DNA from: JAAYWY01 sp050945275
GTDB taxonomy: Bacteria; Bacillota; DTU030; DUMP01
NCBI GenBank assembly: GCA_050945275.1
Contig: JBMNSQ010000116.1
Location: forward strand, 1 to 5,150
Direction: 5' to 3'
DNA length: 5,150 bases
In this document: positions 1 through 5,065 of the stretch, in pieces
Numbering within the stretch: the first letter of the stretch is position 1
Layout: each line of letters starts with the position of its first letter
Notes under the pieces: generated by a model
What the model was told of the DNA's origin: nothing
What the model saw: only the letters and a program-made list of their open reading frames with translations
Databases searched by the model: none
Position numbers and translations under genes: made by a program

Positions 1-215
1 AGAAACGGGAAAAGCGTGTTATTAAAACGTGGTCGCGCAGTTCTACCATCTTTCCTGAGATGCTAGGGCACACCATTGCTGTCCATGATGGTAGAAAGCA
101 CGTTCCAGTTTATATCACCGAAGATATGGTGGGCCACAAACTAGGTGAGTTTGTACCGACCCGCTTCTTTAGAGGCCACGGTTCTCATACCGAAAGGTCC
201 ACGGCGCTGAAGTAG
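1..215 (+). CDS. rpsS: 30S ribosomal protein S19, 3' part (5' end outside window)
   Basis: S19 sits in the head of the 30S subunit, bound to the 16S 3' domain beside S13. The window opens in mid-codon: bases 1-2 finish a codon, and 70 residues are then read from base 3 to the TAG at 213-215. The family is usually about 92-95 residues, so roughly the first 22-25 are missing. The S19 family signature is intact at 87-161: DG, then HVPVYI, then GHKLGEF, then PT. It is followed by the conserved FRGH block near the C-terminus. The TAG abuts the SD of rplV (216-221), so the two genes are probably translationally coupled. Identity is certain from the sequence; the start is not visible. Confidence 0.97.
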   Translation, partial: KREKRVIKTWSRSSTIFPEMLGHTIAVHDGRKHVPVYITEDMVGHKLGEFVPTRFFRGHGSHTERSTALK

Positions 216-228
216 AGGAGGGCAGAAT

Positions 229-561
229 ATGGAAGCGAAAGCAGTTGCCCGCTACGTGCGTATTGCACCACGGAAAGCGCGCGTGGTCATGGATCTTATT
301 CGGGGCAAGAGCGTGCAGGAAGCGCTGGGGATCCTGCGGTTTATTCCCAAAAAGGGATCGCGGATCATTGAAAAGGTTCTGACTTCGGCTGTAGCTAATG
401 CACAAAACAACCTCGATTTAGATCCAGCGGAGCTGTATGTGGTGAAGGCTAGCGTTGATGAAGGTCCCACACTAAAACGCTATCGCCCACGGCGTATGGG
501 GCAGGCGTTTCCAATTTTGAAGCGTACCAGTCATATAACCGTTGTGGTCGGCGAGAAGTAA
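229..561 (+). CDS. rplV: 50S ribosomal protein L22
   Basis: L22 contacts all domains of 23S rRNA. Its long beta-hairpin lines the nascent peptide exit tunnel, and changes in that hairpin are known to give macrolide resistance in other bacteria. The 110-residue product has the usual family length. The N-terminal half carries the RNA-binding pattern VRIAPRKAR (10-18) and DLIRGK (22-27). The hairpin region runs from about EGPTLKR (78-84) to KRTSHI (98-103), and the protein ends in the conserved ITVVV strand. The L82-K83-R84 triplet aligns with the E. coli M82-K83-R84 positions, with no deletion. The ATG at 229 is preceded by AGGAGG at 216-221, 7 nt away, and lies 13 nt after rpsS. Tip residues such as RRMGQAF differ a little from the commoner RAMGRAF and look like ordinary variation. 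Confidence 0.98.
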   Translation: MEAKAVARYVRIAPRKARVVMDLIRGKSVQEALGILRFIPKKGSRIIEKVLTSAVANAQNNLDLDPAELYVVKASVDEGPTLKRYRPRRMGQAFPILKRTSHITVVVGEK

Positions 562-575
562 AGGAGGGATGGTGC

Positions 576-1253
576 GTGGGTCAAAAAGTAAATCCCCATG
601 GACTGCGGATCGGGATTGTTAAGGATTGGGAAGCTCGCTGGTTTGCCGATCGCGATTTCGCCGACCTGTTGCTAGAAGATATTAAGATCAGAGACTATAT
701 CAAAGCGAAGGTCTTTCAGGCAGGTATATCGGGAATCGAAATCGAGCGAGTGGCTAAAAGAGTGCAAGTGACTATTCACACGGCCAAACCGGGTATGGTA
801 ATTGGTCGTGGTGGTAGCGGGGTTGAGGCTCTTAGAAAAGAGCTAGAGAAGCTTACTGACAAGAGAGTGCATATTAACATTCAGGAAATTAAAGTGCCGG
901 AAACAGATGCCCAGTTAGTAGCCGAAGGCATTGCCGCCCAGCTAGAACGGCGGACTTCGTACCGCCGGGCCATGAAACAGGCCATCCAACGTTCAATGCG
1001 TTCAGGAGCGCTTGGTGTAAAGGTAATTGTAAGTGGCCGTTTAGGTGGAGCGGAAATTGCCCGGACGGAAGGGTATCGTGAAGGAACGGTACCACTCCAG
1101 ACCCTAAGAGCGGACATTGATTATGGCTTTGCCGAAGCTCGTACTACCTACGGCCGAATCGGAGTTAAAGTTTGGATTTACAAAGGCGAAATATTGCCTG
1201 AAGCCAAGGTAGAAGGCAACAAGAAAGAGGCGGCCGGCGAAGGAGGCAAGTAA
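576..1253 (+). CDS. rpsC: 30S ribosomal protein S3
   Basis: S3 lies on the solvent side of the 30S head and, with S4 and S5, forms the mRNA entry site, where it contributes to mRNA helicase activity. The 225-residue product starts with the diagnostic MGQKVNPHGLRIGI. A type-2 KH domain follows, with its GxxG loop as GRGG at residues 77-80. The C-terminal domain has SGRLGGAEIART (153-164) and the YGRIGVKVWI block (192-201). R130, R131 and K134 align with the E. coli residues R131, R132 and K135 linked to mRNA unwinding. The tail after about residue 208 is Lys/Glu/Gly-rich and not conserved. The start is GTG, set by AGGAGG at 562-567, 8 nt upstream. The gap from rplV is 14 nt. The next gene begins 1 nt after the stop. 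Confidence 0.98.
   Translation: MGQKVNPHGLRIGIVKDWEARWFADRDFADLLLEDIKIRDYIKAKVFQAGISGIEIERVAKRVQVTIHTAKPGMVIGRGGSGVEALRKELEKLTDKRVHINIQEIKVPETDAQLVAEGIAAQLERRTSYRRAMKQAIQRSMRSGALGVKVIVSGRLGGAEIARTEGYREGTVPLQTLRADIDYGFAEARTTYGRIGVKVWIYKGEILPEAKVEGNKKEAAGEGGK
1241..1246 (+). promoter_or_regulatory. rplP ribosome binding site inside rpsC
   Basis: AGGAGG lies within the last codons of rpsC, encoding part of its Gly-Gly-Lys tail. It is 8 nt from the ATG at 1255 but 14 nt from the ATG at 1261, so it favours 1255 as the rplP start. The site is exposed only while ribosomes clear the end of rpsC, which suggests coupling. Confidence 0.85.
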
Positions 1254-1254
1254 C

Positions 1255-1689
1255 ATGCTAATGCCTAAAAGGGTTAAGTACCGTAAGCAGCACCGGCCCA
1301 AGACTACCGGAGTAGCTAAGCGAGGTACAGAGGTGGCCTTCGGCGACTATGGCCTAGCAGCGCTGGAACCGGGTTGGATCACTCAGCGGCAGATTGAAGC
1401 AGCTCGTATTGCCCTAACGCGATATATTAAGCGCGGCGGTCGGGTGTGGATAAAAATATTTCCCGATAAGCCCATCACAGCTAAACCTGCCGAGACTCGT
1501 ATGGGAAGTGGAAAAGGCACTCCCGAGTATTGGGTGGCGGTAGTCAAACCAGGACGGATTATGTTTGAACTGGCTGGTGTTAATGAGGAAGTGGCAAAAG
1601 AGGCCATGCGTTTGGCGGCCCAAAAGCTGCCCATTAAGACGCGCTTCGTTAAGCGCTTGGAGATAGGTGGTGAGGCCGGTGAAAGCTAA
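1255..1689 (+). CDS. rplP: 50S ribosomal protein L16
   Basis: L16 binds 23S rRNA between the A-site region and the 5S rRNA area. It is needed for late 50S assembly and for A-site tRNA placement. The product has 144 residues, equal to the Bacillus protein as I recall it. It opens with MLMPKRVKYRKQHR, contains the RQIEAARIALTRYIKRGG block (45-62) and the loop RMGSGKG (82-88), followed by WVAVVKPGR, then ends with KLPIKTRFV and a Gly/Glu tail. The ATG at 1255 is chosen over the in-frame ATG at 1261 because the SD spacing is 8 rather than 14 nt and because Bacillus L16 also begins two residues before MPKRV. It follows rpsC by 1 nt, and its last 11 nt overlap rpmC. Confidence 0.97.
   Translation: MLMPKRVKYRKQHRPKTTGVAKRGTEVAFGDYGLAALEPGWITQRQIEAARIALTRYIKRGGRVWIKIFPDKPITAKPAETRMGSGKGTPEYWVAVVKPGRIMFELAGVNEEVAKEAMRLAAQKLPIKTRFVKRLEIGGEAGES
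1665..1673 (+). promoter_or_regulatory. weak, overlapping ribosome binding site of rpmC
   Basis: The stretch AGGTGGTGA inside rplP is the only SD-like sequence before the GTG at 1679. Either AGGTGG (8 nt spacing) or GGTGA (5 nt spacing) could pair with the 16S 3' end, but the GGAGG core found at most genes here is missing. Initiation at rpmC therefore probably depends on ribosomes finishing rplP. Confidence 0.55.
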
Positions 1690-1882
1690 AGAATTGAAGG
1701 AGCTCTCAGATGGTGAGTTGAAGGAGAAACTATCCGGCTTCAAAGAAGAGCTTTTCAACCTGCGATTTCAACTGGCCACGAGGCAATTGGATAACCCGAT
1801 GCGTATTCGGGATGTCAGAAAATCCATTGCCAGAGTGAAAACAGTTCTGCGTGAGCGGGAACTGGCGGCTGAAAAGGCCTAA
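1679..1882 (+). CDS. rpmC: 50S ribosomal protein L29
   Basis: L29 is a small two-helix protein at the polypeptide tunnel exit next to L23, where nascent chain factors dock. The product is 67 residues, normal for the family. It starts MKAKELKELS and carries the L29 signature NPMRIRDVRKSIARV near its middle to C-terminal half. The composition is Lys/Arg/Glu-rich and helical, as expected. The start is taken as GTG at 1679 because it gives the conserved MKAKE beginning. In-frame GTGs at 1667 and 1670 would add four or three residues (VRP) not seen in the family. The gene overlaps rplP by 11 nt in another frame and lacks a full GGAGG, so translational coupling is likely. The stop is TAA at 1880-1882. 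Confidence 0.95.
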   Translation: MKAKELKELSDGELKEKLSGFKEELFNLRFQLATRQLDNPMRIRDVRKSIARVKTVLRERELAAEKA

Positions 1883-1899
1883 GAAGGGAGGCCATAAGT

Positions 1900-2160
1900 T
1901 TGGAAGTCAAAAGAGGGCAACGTAAGACCAGGGTGGGTTTGGTTGTTAGTGATAAAATGGAAAAAACTGTTGTCGTTGAGGTTAGTAGGATTGTGAAACA
2001 TCCGCGGTACAACCGCTACATGCGGCGAACGGATCGCTTTAAGGCACATGACCCTGAAAACGTCTGCCGAGAGGGCGACAGGGTACGTATTAGTGCTACG
2101 CGCCCCCTTTCTAAAGAGAAAAGATGGCGCGTGGTTGATATCATCGAAAAAGCCCGCTAA
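1900..2160 (+). CDS. rpsQ: 30S ribosomal protein S17
   Basis: S17 is a primary binder of the 16S 5' domain and acts early in 30S assembly; it has an OB-fold. The 86-residue product includes GLVVSDKMEKTVVVEV (13-28), KFKAHD-like RFKAHDPEN (46-54) and the signature region GDRVRISATRPLS (59-71). At residue 66 an Ala stands where the family pattern expects Q, E or K (usually METRPLS). The start is TTG at 1900: it is the only initiation codon correctly placed after GGAGG at 1887-1891 (8 nt), and there is no in-frame ATG or GTG nearby upstream of the conserved region. It lies 17 nt after rpmC. In E. coli this would be the last gene of the S10 operon. Confidence 0.96.
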   Translation: MEVKRGQRKTRVGLVVSDKMEKTVVVEVSRIVKHPRYNRYMRRTDRFKAHDPENVCREGDRVRISATRPLSKEKRWRVVDIIEKAR

Positions 2161-2181
2161 GGCACCCTTGGCGAAAGGGGG
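2103..2181 (+). promoter_or_regulatory. possible long-range stem masking the rplN ribosome binding site
   Basis: CCCCCTTTC at 2103-2111, inside rpsQ, is perfectly complementary over 9 bp to GAAAGGGGG at 2173-2181, which contains the rplN SD core. One further G-U pair is possible (2102 with 2182). A competing short hairpin also exists: CCCTT at 2165-2169 with AAGGG at 2175-2179 around a 5-nt loop. Ribosomes translating the rpsQ end would open the longer stem. The pairing is seen directly; any regulatory role is inference, and the upstream arm also has to encode Arg-Pro-Leu-Ser. Confidence 0.35.
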
Positions 2182-2182
2182 T
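2175..2182 (+). promoter_or_regulatory. atypical ribosome binding site of rplN (AAGGGGGT)
   Basis: The sequence AAGGGGGT matches the full SD consensus AAGGAGGT except for G in place of the central A, which would make a G-U pair with the 16S tail. It is 6 nt from the ATG at 2189. Other non-overlapping genes in the window have an intact GGAG core. Confidence 0.7.
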
Positions 2183-2188
2183 TAGAAC

Positions 2189-2560
2189 ATGATTCAAGTT
2201 CAGACCAGGCTTAACGTCGCTGATAACACGGGGGCCAAGGAGCTAATGTGCATCCGAGTGCTCGGCGGCTCAAGGCGTCGCTATGCCAACGTGGGAGATG
2301 TTATTGTTTGCAGCGTTAAACAAGCAACGCCCGGCGGTGTTGTTAAGAAGGGCGACCTGGTAAGAGCTGTGGTAGTACGCTCCAAAAAGGGCGTACGGCG
2401 GTCGGACGGATCTTACATCCGGTTCGATGAGAACGCCGCTGTTATTATCAAGGAAGAGAATAAGGAGCCACGAGGGACGCGTATTTTCGGTCCAGTGGCT
2501 CGTGAACTTCGGGAAAAGGAATATATGAAAATTATTTCGTTAGCCCCGGAAGTGCTGTAG
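2189..2560 (+). CDS. rplN: 50S ribosomal protein L14
   Basis: L14 sits at the subunit interface, contributes to intersubunit bridges with 16S rRNA alongside L19, and is the docking site of the silencing factor RsfS in other bacteria. The product is 123 residues, one more than the usual 122. The extra residue falls in the loop around KEENKEP (88-94), before the conserved PRGTRIFGPVARELR (94-108). The N-terminus MIQVQTRLNVADNTGA is typical, and the L14 signature occupies about 60-87 (AVVVRS...DGSYIRFDENAAVII). The start is ATG. The 28-nt gap after rpsQ is one of the two longest in the window and holds the atypical SD. In E. coli this gene begins the spc operon. Confidence 0.98.
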   Translation: MIQVQTRLNVADNTGAKELMCIRVLGGSRRRYANVGDVIVCSVKQATPGGVVKKGDLVRAVVVRSKKGVRRSDGSYIRFDENAAVIIKEENKEPRGTRIFGPVARELREKEYMKIISLAPEVL

Positions 2561-2577
2561 GGAAGGAGGCGTTATAG

Positions 2578-2904
2578 TTGCAGCCCAAAGTACACGTAAA
2601 AAAGGGCGACATGGTCCTGGTGATTGCTGGTCGGGACCGAGGCAAAAAAGGTAAAGTACTTCGCGTCTTCCCTGCTAAAAATAGGGTTTTGGTGGAAGGC
2701 GTTAATTTGATCAAGAAGCACATGCGTCCGACTCCAGAGCTACAGCAGGGCGGGATTATTACTCGTGAAGCGCCGCTTCATGCAAGCAATGTGCAGCTTG
2801 TGTGCAGTCGCTGCGGCAAACCGGCCCGAACGGGGAAGAAGCTCCTCGCTGATGGACGGAGCGTGCGCTATTGCCACCGGTGCGGCGAGACGCTCGATAA
2901 ATAA
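2578..2904 (+). CDS. rplX: 50S ribosomal protein L24 with C-terminal zinc-ribbon-like motif
   Basis: L24 binds the 5' domain of 23S rRNA and helps start 50S assembly. The 108-residue product begins with a KOW/SH3-like domain (VKKGDMVLVIAGRDRGKKGKV, about 7-27, in two parts). This is followed by VEGVNLIKKHMRP (39-51) and GGIITREAPLH (58-68). The C-terminal part has two CxxC pairs, C76/C79 and C99/C102, separated by 19 residues. This arrangement can bind zinc and is absent from the E. coli and Bacillus subtilis proteins as I know them. The start is TTG at 2578, 8 nt after AAGGAGG (2563-2569), giving the usual short lead before HVKKGD. No ATG is available before the KOW motif. Spacing is 17 nt from rplN and 23 nt to rplE. 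Confidence 0.96.
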   Translation: MQPKVHVKKGDMVLVIAGRDRGKKGKVLRVFPAKNRVLVEGVNLIKKHMRPTPELQQGGIITREAPLHASNVQLVCSRCGKPARTGKKLLADGRSVRYCHRCGETLDK

Positions 2905-2927
2905 GCGGGGAAAGGAGGTAGGGGCCT

Positions 2928-3467
2928 GTGGACTTGAAGGAAAAGTACCAAGCTGAGGTAGTACCGGCGCTAAGAAAGCGCTTTGGCTATAAAAATGTTA
3001 TGCAAGTACCCAAACTAGAGAAAGTAACCATTAATATGGGTGTGGGCGATGCTCTGCAGGACGCCAAGCTTCTAGATGCCGCAGTGGAAGATTTGACCAT
3101 TATTGCTGGGCAAAGGCCGGTGGTTACTAGGGCCAAGAAGTCCATTGCTAACTTCAAATTACGCGAAGGTGCGGCTATCGGGTGCAAGGTTACTCTTAGA
3201 GGGGAACGGATGTATGACTTTCTGCAGAAACTGTTTAATGTAGCATTGCCCCGAGTTCGAGATTTCCGTGGTGTATCGGCCAAAGGTTTCGATGGCCGTG
3301 GCAATTATACCCTAGGTATTAAAGAGCAGCTTATTTTCCCAGAGATAGATTATGATAAAGTAGCCAAGGTACGTGGAATGGATATTAATATCGTAACATC
3401 GGCTGAAACTGATGAGGAAGCTAGGGAGCTGCTCAAGCTTATGGGGTTGCCGCTTAGGGAGGATTAA
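2928..3467 (+). CDS. rplE: 50S ribosomal protein L5
   Basis: L5 binds 5S rRNA together with L18 in the central protuberance. It touches P-site tRNA and forms a bridge to S13 in the 30S head. The product is 179 residues, the standard bacterial length. The family signature is complete at residues 56-72, spanning LTIIAGQRP and then the VTRAKKS block. Other hallmarks are VTINMGVGDA (33-42), FKLREGAAIGCKVTLRG (76-92), the LPRVRDFRG stretch (107-115), and IFPEIDYDKV (136-145) near the C-terminus. The start is GTG at 2928, 8 nt after AAAGGAGGT (2911-2919), and leads directly into the conserved LKEKY. No S8-binding structure like that near E. coli rplE was recognised. Confidence 0.98.
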   Translation: MDLKEKYQAEVVPALRKRFGYKNVMQVPKLEKVTINMGVGDALQDAKLLDAAVEDLTIIAGQRPVVTRAKKSIANFKLREGAAIGCKVTLRGERMYDFLQKLFNVALPRVRDFRGVSAKGFDGRGNYTLGIKEQLIFPEIDYDKVAKVRGMDINIVTSAETDEEARELLKLMGLPLRED

Positions 3468-3486
3468 ACAAAGGAGGGAAAAGGTA

Positions 3487-3672
3487 GTGGCAAAAAAAAG
3501 CAAGATTGAGAAGTGGAAGCGCGAGCCAAAGTACAAGGTGCGCCGCCACAATCGGTGCCGCATCTGCGGTCGTCCCCATGCCTACCTCCGAAAGTTCGGG
3601 ATCTGCCGTATTTGTTTCCGCGAGCGAGCTTATCGTGGTGAGATCCCTGGAGTAAGGAAGGCCAGCTGGTAA
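3487..3672 (+). CDS. rpsN: 30S ribosomal protein S14, zinc-binding type Z
   Basis: S14 sits in the 30S head near S3, S10 and S19 and acts late in small subunit assembly. This is the short zinc form (rpsZ in some nomenclatures): 61 residues with C24-x2-C27 and C40-x2-C43, matching the CxxC-x12-CxxC zinc site. It begins MAKKSKIEKW and ends with the conserved GEIPGVRKASW. The start is GTG at 3487, placed by AGGAGG at 3472-3477 (9 nt). An in-frame ATG at 3412 would run through the end of rplE and is not credible. Many Bacillota keep a second, zinc-free S14 gene elsewhere under zinc control; none is visible here. A run of eight A residues at 3492-3499 follows the start codon. Confidence 0.98.
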   Translation: MAKKSKIEKWKREPKYKVRRHNRCRICGRPHAYLRKFGICRICFRERAYRGEIPGVRKASW

Positions 3673-3680
3673 GGCCAGAA

Positions 3681-3686
3681 GGGAGG
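3681..3686 (+). promoter_or_regulatory. ribosome binding site deciding the rpsH start
   Basis: GGGAGG lies 8 nt before the GTG at 3695 but 14 nt before the ATG at 3701. Spacing at the neighbouring genes is mostly 7-10 nt, which favours GTG. Confidence 0.75.
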
Positions 3687-3694
3687 CAACAAAG

Positions 3695-4093
3695 GTGAGC
3701 ATGACGGACCCAATTGCTGACATGCTGACCCGCATCAGGAACGCCAATATTGGCCGCCATGAAATGGTGGAGATTCCCGGATCACAAATGAAGTGGTCTA
3801 TGGCGCAGATACTGAAGGCGGAAGGCTTTATTCGTGACTGCGAATTTGTCGATAATCAAAAGCAGGGGATCATTAAGATCTACCTCAAGTACGGGCCGAA
3901 TAAAGAACGGGTTCTCACCGGCCTAAAACGCATTAGCAGACCAGGACTAAGGGTATATGTGGGCCGGCAAGATATACCCAAGGTTCTTCGGGGACTTGGC
4001 ATCGCCATTATGTCTACACCCCAGGGTGTCATGAGTGATAAAGAAGCCCGGAAAAAAGGTGTGGGCGGCGAAGTCCTCTGCTACGTGTGGTAG
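3695..4093 (+). CDS. rpsH: 30S ribosomal protein S8
   Basis: S8 is a primary binder of the 16S central domain (helix 21 region) and is needed early for platform assembly. In E. coli it also represses the spc operon by binding its own mRNA. The product is 132 residues, the typical size. It begins MSMTDPIADMLTRIRNA and contains GLKRISRPGLRVY (76-88) and the C-terminal signature GIAIMSTPQGVMSDKEAR (102-119), then ends GEVLCYVW. GTG at 3695 is preferred over ATG at 3701 by SD spacing and because the Bacillus protein also has two residues before MTDPIAD. Either start leaves the protein functional in appearance. The gene follows rpsN by 22 nt and precedes rplF by 16 nt. Confidence 0.97.
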   Translation: MSMTDPIADMLTRIRNANIGRHEMVEIPGSQMKWSMAQILKAEGFIRDCEFVDNQKQGIIKIYLKYGPNKERVLTGLKRISRPGLRVYVGRQDIPKVLRGLGIAIMSTPQGVMSDKEARKKGVGGEVLCYVW

Positions 4094-4109
4094 TGAGGAG
4101 GAATTTGTA

Positions 4110-4646
4110 ATGTCCAGAATTGGAAGGAAGCCCATTGAGGTGCCGGCTGGAGTGGATGTGACCATTGACGGTAGCAAAGTGCGAGTCAAAGGGCCTAAAG
4201 GTGAACTGGTACGCGATTTGCACCCGGAAATGATCATTACAAGAGAAGACGATGCGATTGTTATAAAGCGCCCCTCCGACGCTGGCCGGCATCGTGCATT
4301 GCACGGTCTTACCCGTGCTTTACTTGCCAACATGGTCCAAGGTGTTACCACAGGCTATAGTAAAGTGCTGGAGATAAAAGGTGTAGGTTACCGCGCAGCG
4401 CTCCAGGGTCGTAAGCTGGTAATGCAGCTTGGTTATTCGCACCCAGTAGAAATAGATCCACCACAAGGGGTGGATTTTGAAGTGCCGGCACCGACGAAGA
4501 TTATTGTTCGCGGGACCGACAAGCAGATGGTCGGCGAAATTGCCGCTCGGGTTCGCCGGCAACGTCCACCTGAGCCCTATAATGACAAGGGTATCCATTA
4601 TGAAGGTGAGCAGGTGCGGCGCAAAGTGGGCAAGACGGGTAAATAA
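4110..4646 (+). CDS. rplF: 50S ribosomal protein L6
   Basis: L6 is a two-domain protein near the GTPase-associated centre and the sarcin-ricin loop of 23S rRNA, needed late in 50S assembly. The 178-residue product has the expected length. It starts MSRIGRKPIEVPAGV, with duplicated folds: an N-domain to about residue 80 containing VRVKGPKGEL (25-34), and a C-domain with VLEIKGVGYRA (86-96) and the end block PPEPYNDKGIHYEGE (153-167). The usual signature is PEPYKGKGI or similar; here N158 and D159 replace Lys and Gly/Ala. The start is ATG at 4110, 8 nt after AGGAGG (4096-4101). A longer in-frame start at 4035 lies inside rpsH and is rejected. Confidence 0.97.
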   Translation: MSRIGRKPIEVPAGVDVTIDGSKVRVKGPKGELVRDLHPEMIITREDDAIVIKRPSDAGRHRALHGLTRALLANMVQGVTTGYSKVLEIKGVGYRAALQGRKLVMQLGYSHPVEIDPPQGVDFEVPAPTKIIVRGTDKQMVGEIAARVRRQRPPEPYNDKGIHYEGEQVRRKVGKTGK

Positions 4647-4658
4647 AATAGTGCCCGG

Positions 4659-4669
4659 AAAGGAGAGGT
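4659..4669 (+). promoter_or_regulatory. ribosome binding site of rplR
   Basis: AAAGGAGAGGT offers two overlapping registers against the 16S tail: AAAGGAG, about 10 nt from the GTG at 4676, and GAGGT, about 6 nt away. It supports the GTG start. The 29-nt gap it occupies is the longest in the window. Confidence 0.7.
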
Positions 4670-4675
4670 GCGCAG

Positions 4676-5044
4676 GTGATTAAGAAAGAAGATCGCAAAA
4701 AAAGGCGTCAGCTGCGCCACCTGCGAGTGCGCAAGAAGGTAGCCGGTACTTCAGACCGGCCGCGGCTGGCAGTGTACAGAAGCCTTAAGCACATCTACGT
4801 TCAAATAATTAATGATGACACAGGAACCACCTTGATGTCGGCTTCTAGTTTAGACCCGGAAATCCGCGGCCAGGTAGCTCATGGCAGCAATAAAGAAGCT
4901 GCTCAGGCGGTGGGGGAGCTTATTGCAAAAAGGGCACTGGCAGGTGGAATTCGGACAGTCGTTTTTGACCGGGGTGGATATATATATCATGGACGGATAG
5001 CCGCTCTGGCTGAAGCAGCACGGAGTGCAGGGCTAGAATTCTAG
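4676..5044 (+). CDS. rplR: 50S ribosomal protein L18
   Basis: L18 binds 5S rRNA and, with L5, anchors it in the central protuberance. The product is 122 residues, typical for Bacillota. It has the strongly basic N-terminal tail (KKEDRKKRRQLRHLRVRKKV, 3-22), then the core beginning RPRLAVYRSLKHIYVQ (28-43). Its C-terminal block is FDRGGYIYHGRIAALAEAAR (97-116), followed by the conserved GLEF end. The GTG start at 4676 gives the usual short lead, and no alternative initiation codon is better placed. It lies 29 nt after rplF and 21 nt before rpsE. A run of seven A residues at 4697-4703 encodes Lys-Lys and part of an Arg codon. Confidence 0.97.
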   Translation: MIKKEDRKKRRQLRHLRVRKKVAGTSDRPRLAVYRSLKHIYVQIINDDTGTTLMSASSLDPEIRGQVAHGSNKEAAQAVGELIAKRALAGGIRTVVFDRGGYIYHGRIAALAEAARSAGLEF

Positions 5045-5049
5045 GGCAA

Positions 5050-5055
5050 AGGAGG
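5050..5055 (+). promoter_or_regulatory. ribosome binding site fixing the rpsE TTG start
   Basis: AGGAGG (within AAAGGAGGG, 5048-5056) lies 10 nt before the TTG at 5066. No in-frame ATG or GTG occurs between this site and the end of the window, so TTG is the only supported start. Confidence 0.75.
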
Positions 5056-5065
5056 GAAATAAAAC

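Noticed and set aside
1667..1678. Upstream GTG starts for L29
   Set aside because: They would add three or four residues not seen in the family and lack a suitable SD spacing; GTG at 1679 gives the conserved MKAKE start.
2135..2163. Possible promoter before rplN (TTGATA as -35)
   Set aside because: At 17-nt spacing the -10 position reads TAAGGC, far from TATAAT. There is no extended -10, and the region is coding.
2905..2960. S8 autoregulatory binding site near the rplE start, as in E. coli
   Set aside because: No helix resembling the 16S S8 site was recognised by eye around the rplE start; the short gap is mostly SD. A covariance search would be needed to be sure.
3492..3499. Run of eight A in rpsN (and seven A at 4697-4703 in rplR) as slippage sites
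   Set aside because: Both encode the expected Lys-rich N-termini in frame, are not phased as a -1 frameshift heptamer, and no alternative product of note follows.
3412..3672. Longer start for S14 (86 residues)
   Set aside because: The added 25 residues are the end of rplE read in another frame. The strong SD at 3472-3477 and the conserved MAKKS start support GTG at 3487.
3658..3678. Direct repeat AAGGCCAG (3658-3665 and 3671-3678) around the rpsN stop codon
   Set aside because: Eight bases spaced 13 nt start to start, with no symmetry and no further copies noticed; most likely chance between coding sequence and an SD-rich gap.
4035..4109. Longer start for L6 inside rpsH
   Set aside because: It would add 25 residues that are rpsH read in another frame. 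L6 conservation begins at MSRIG, and a clear SD precedes the ATG at 4110.
3947..4351. 134-codon open frame on the minus strand
   Set aside because: It lies wholly opposite rpsH and rplF, shows no recognisable domain, and is a shadow of highly conserved + strand genes. The same applies to the minus-strand frames at 1414-1758 and 2987-3304.
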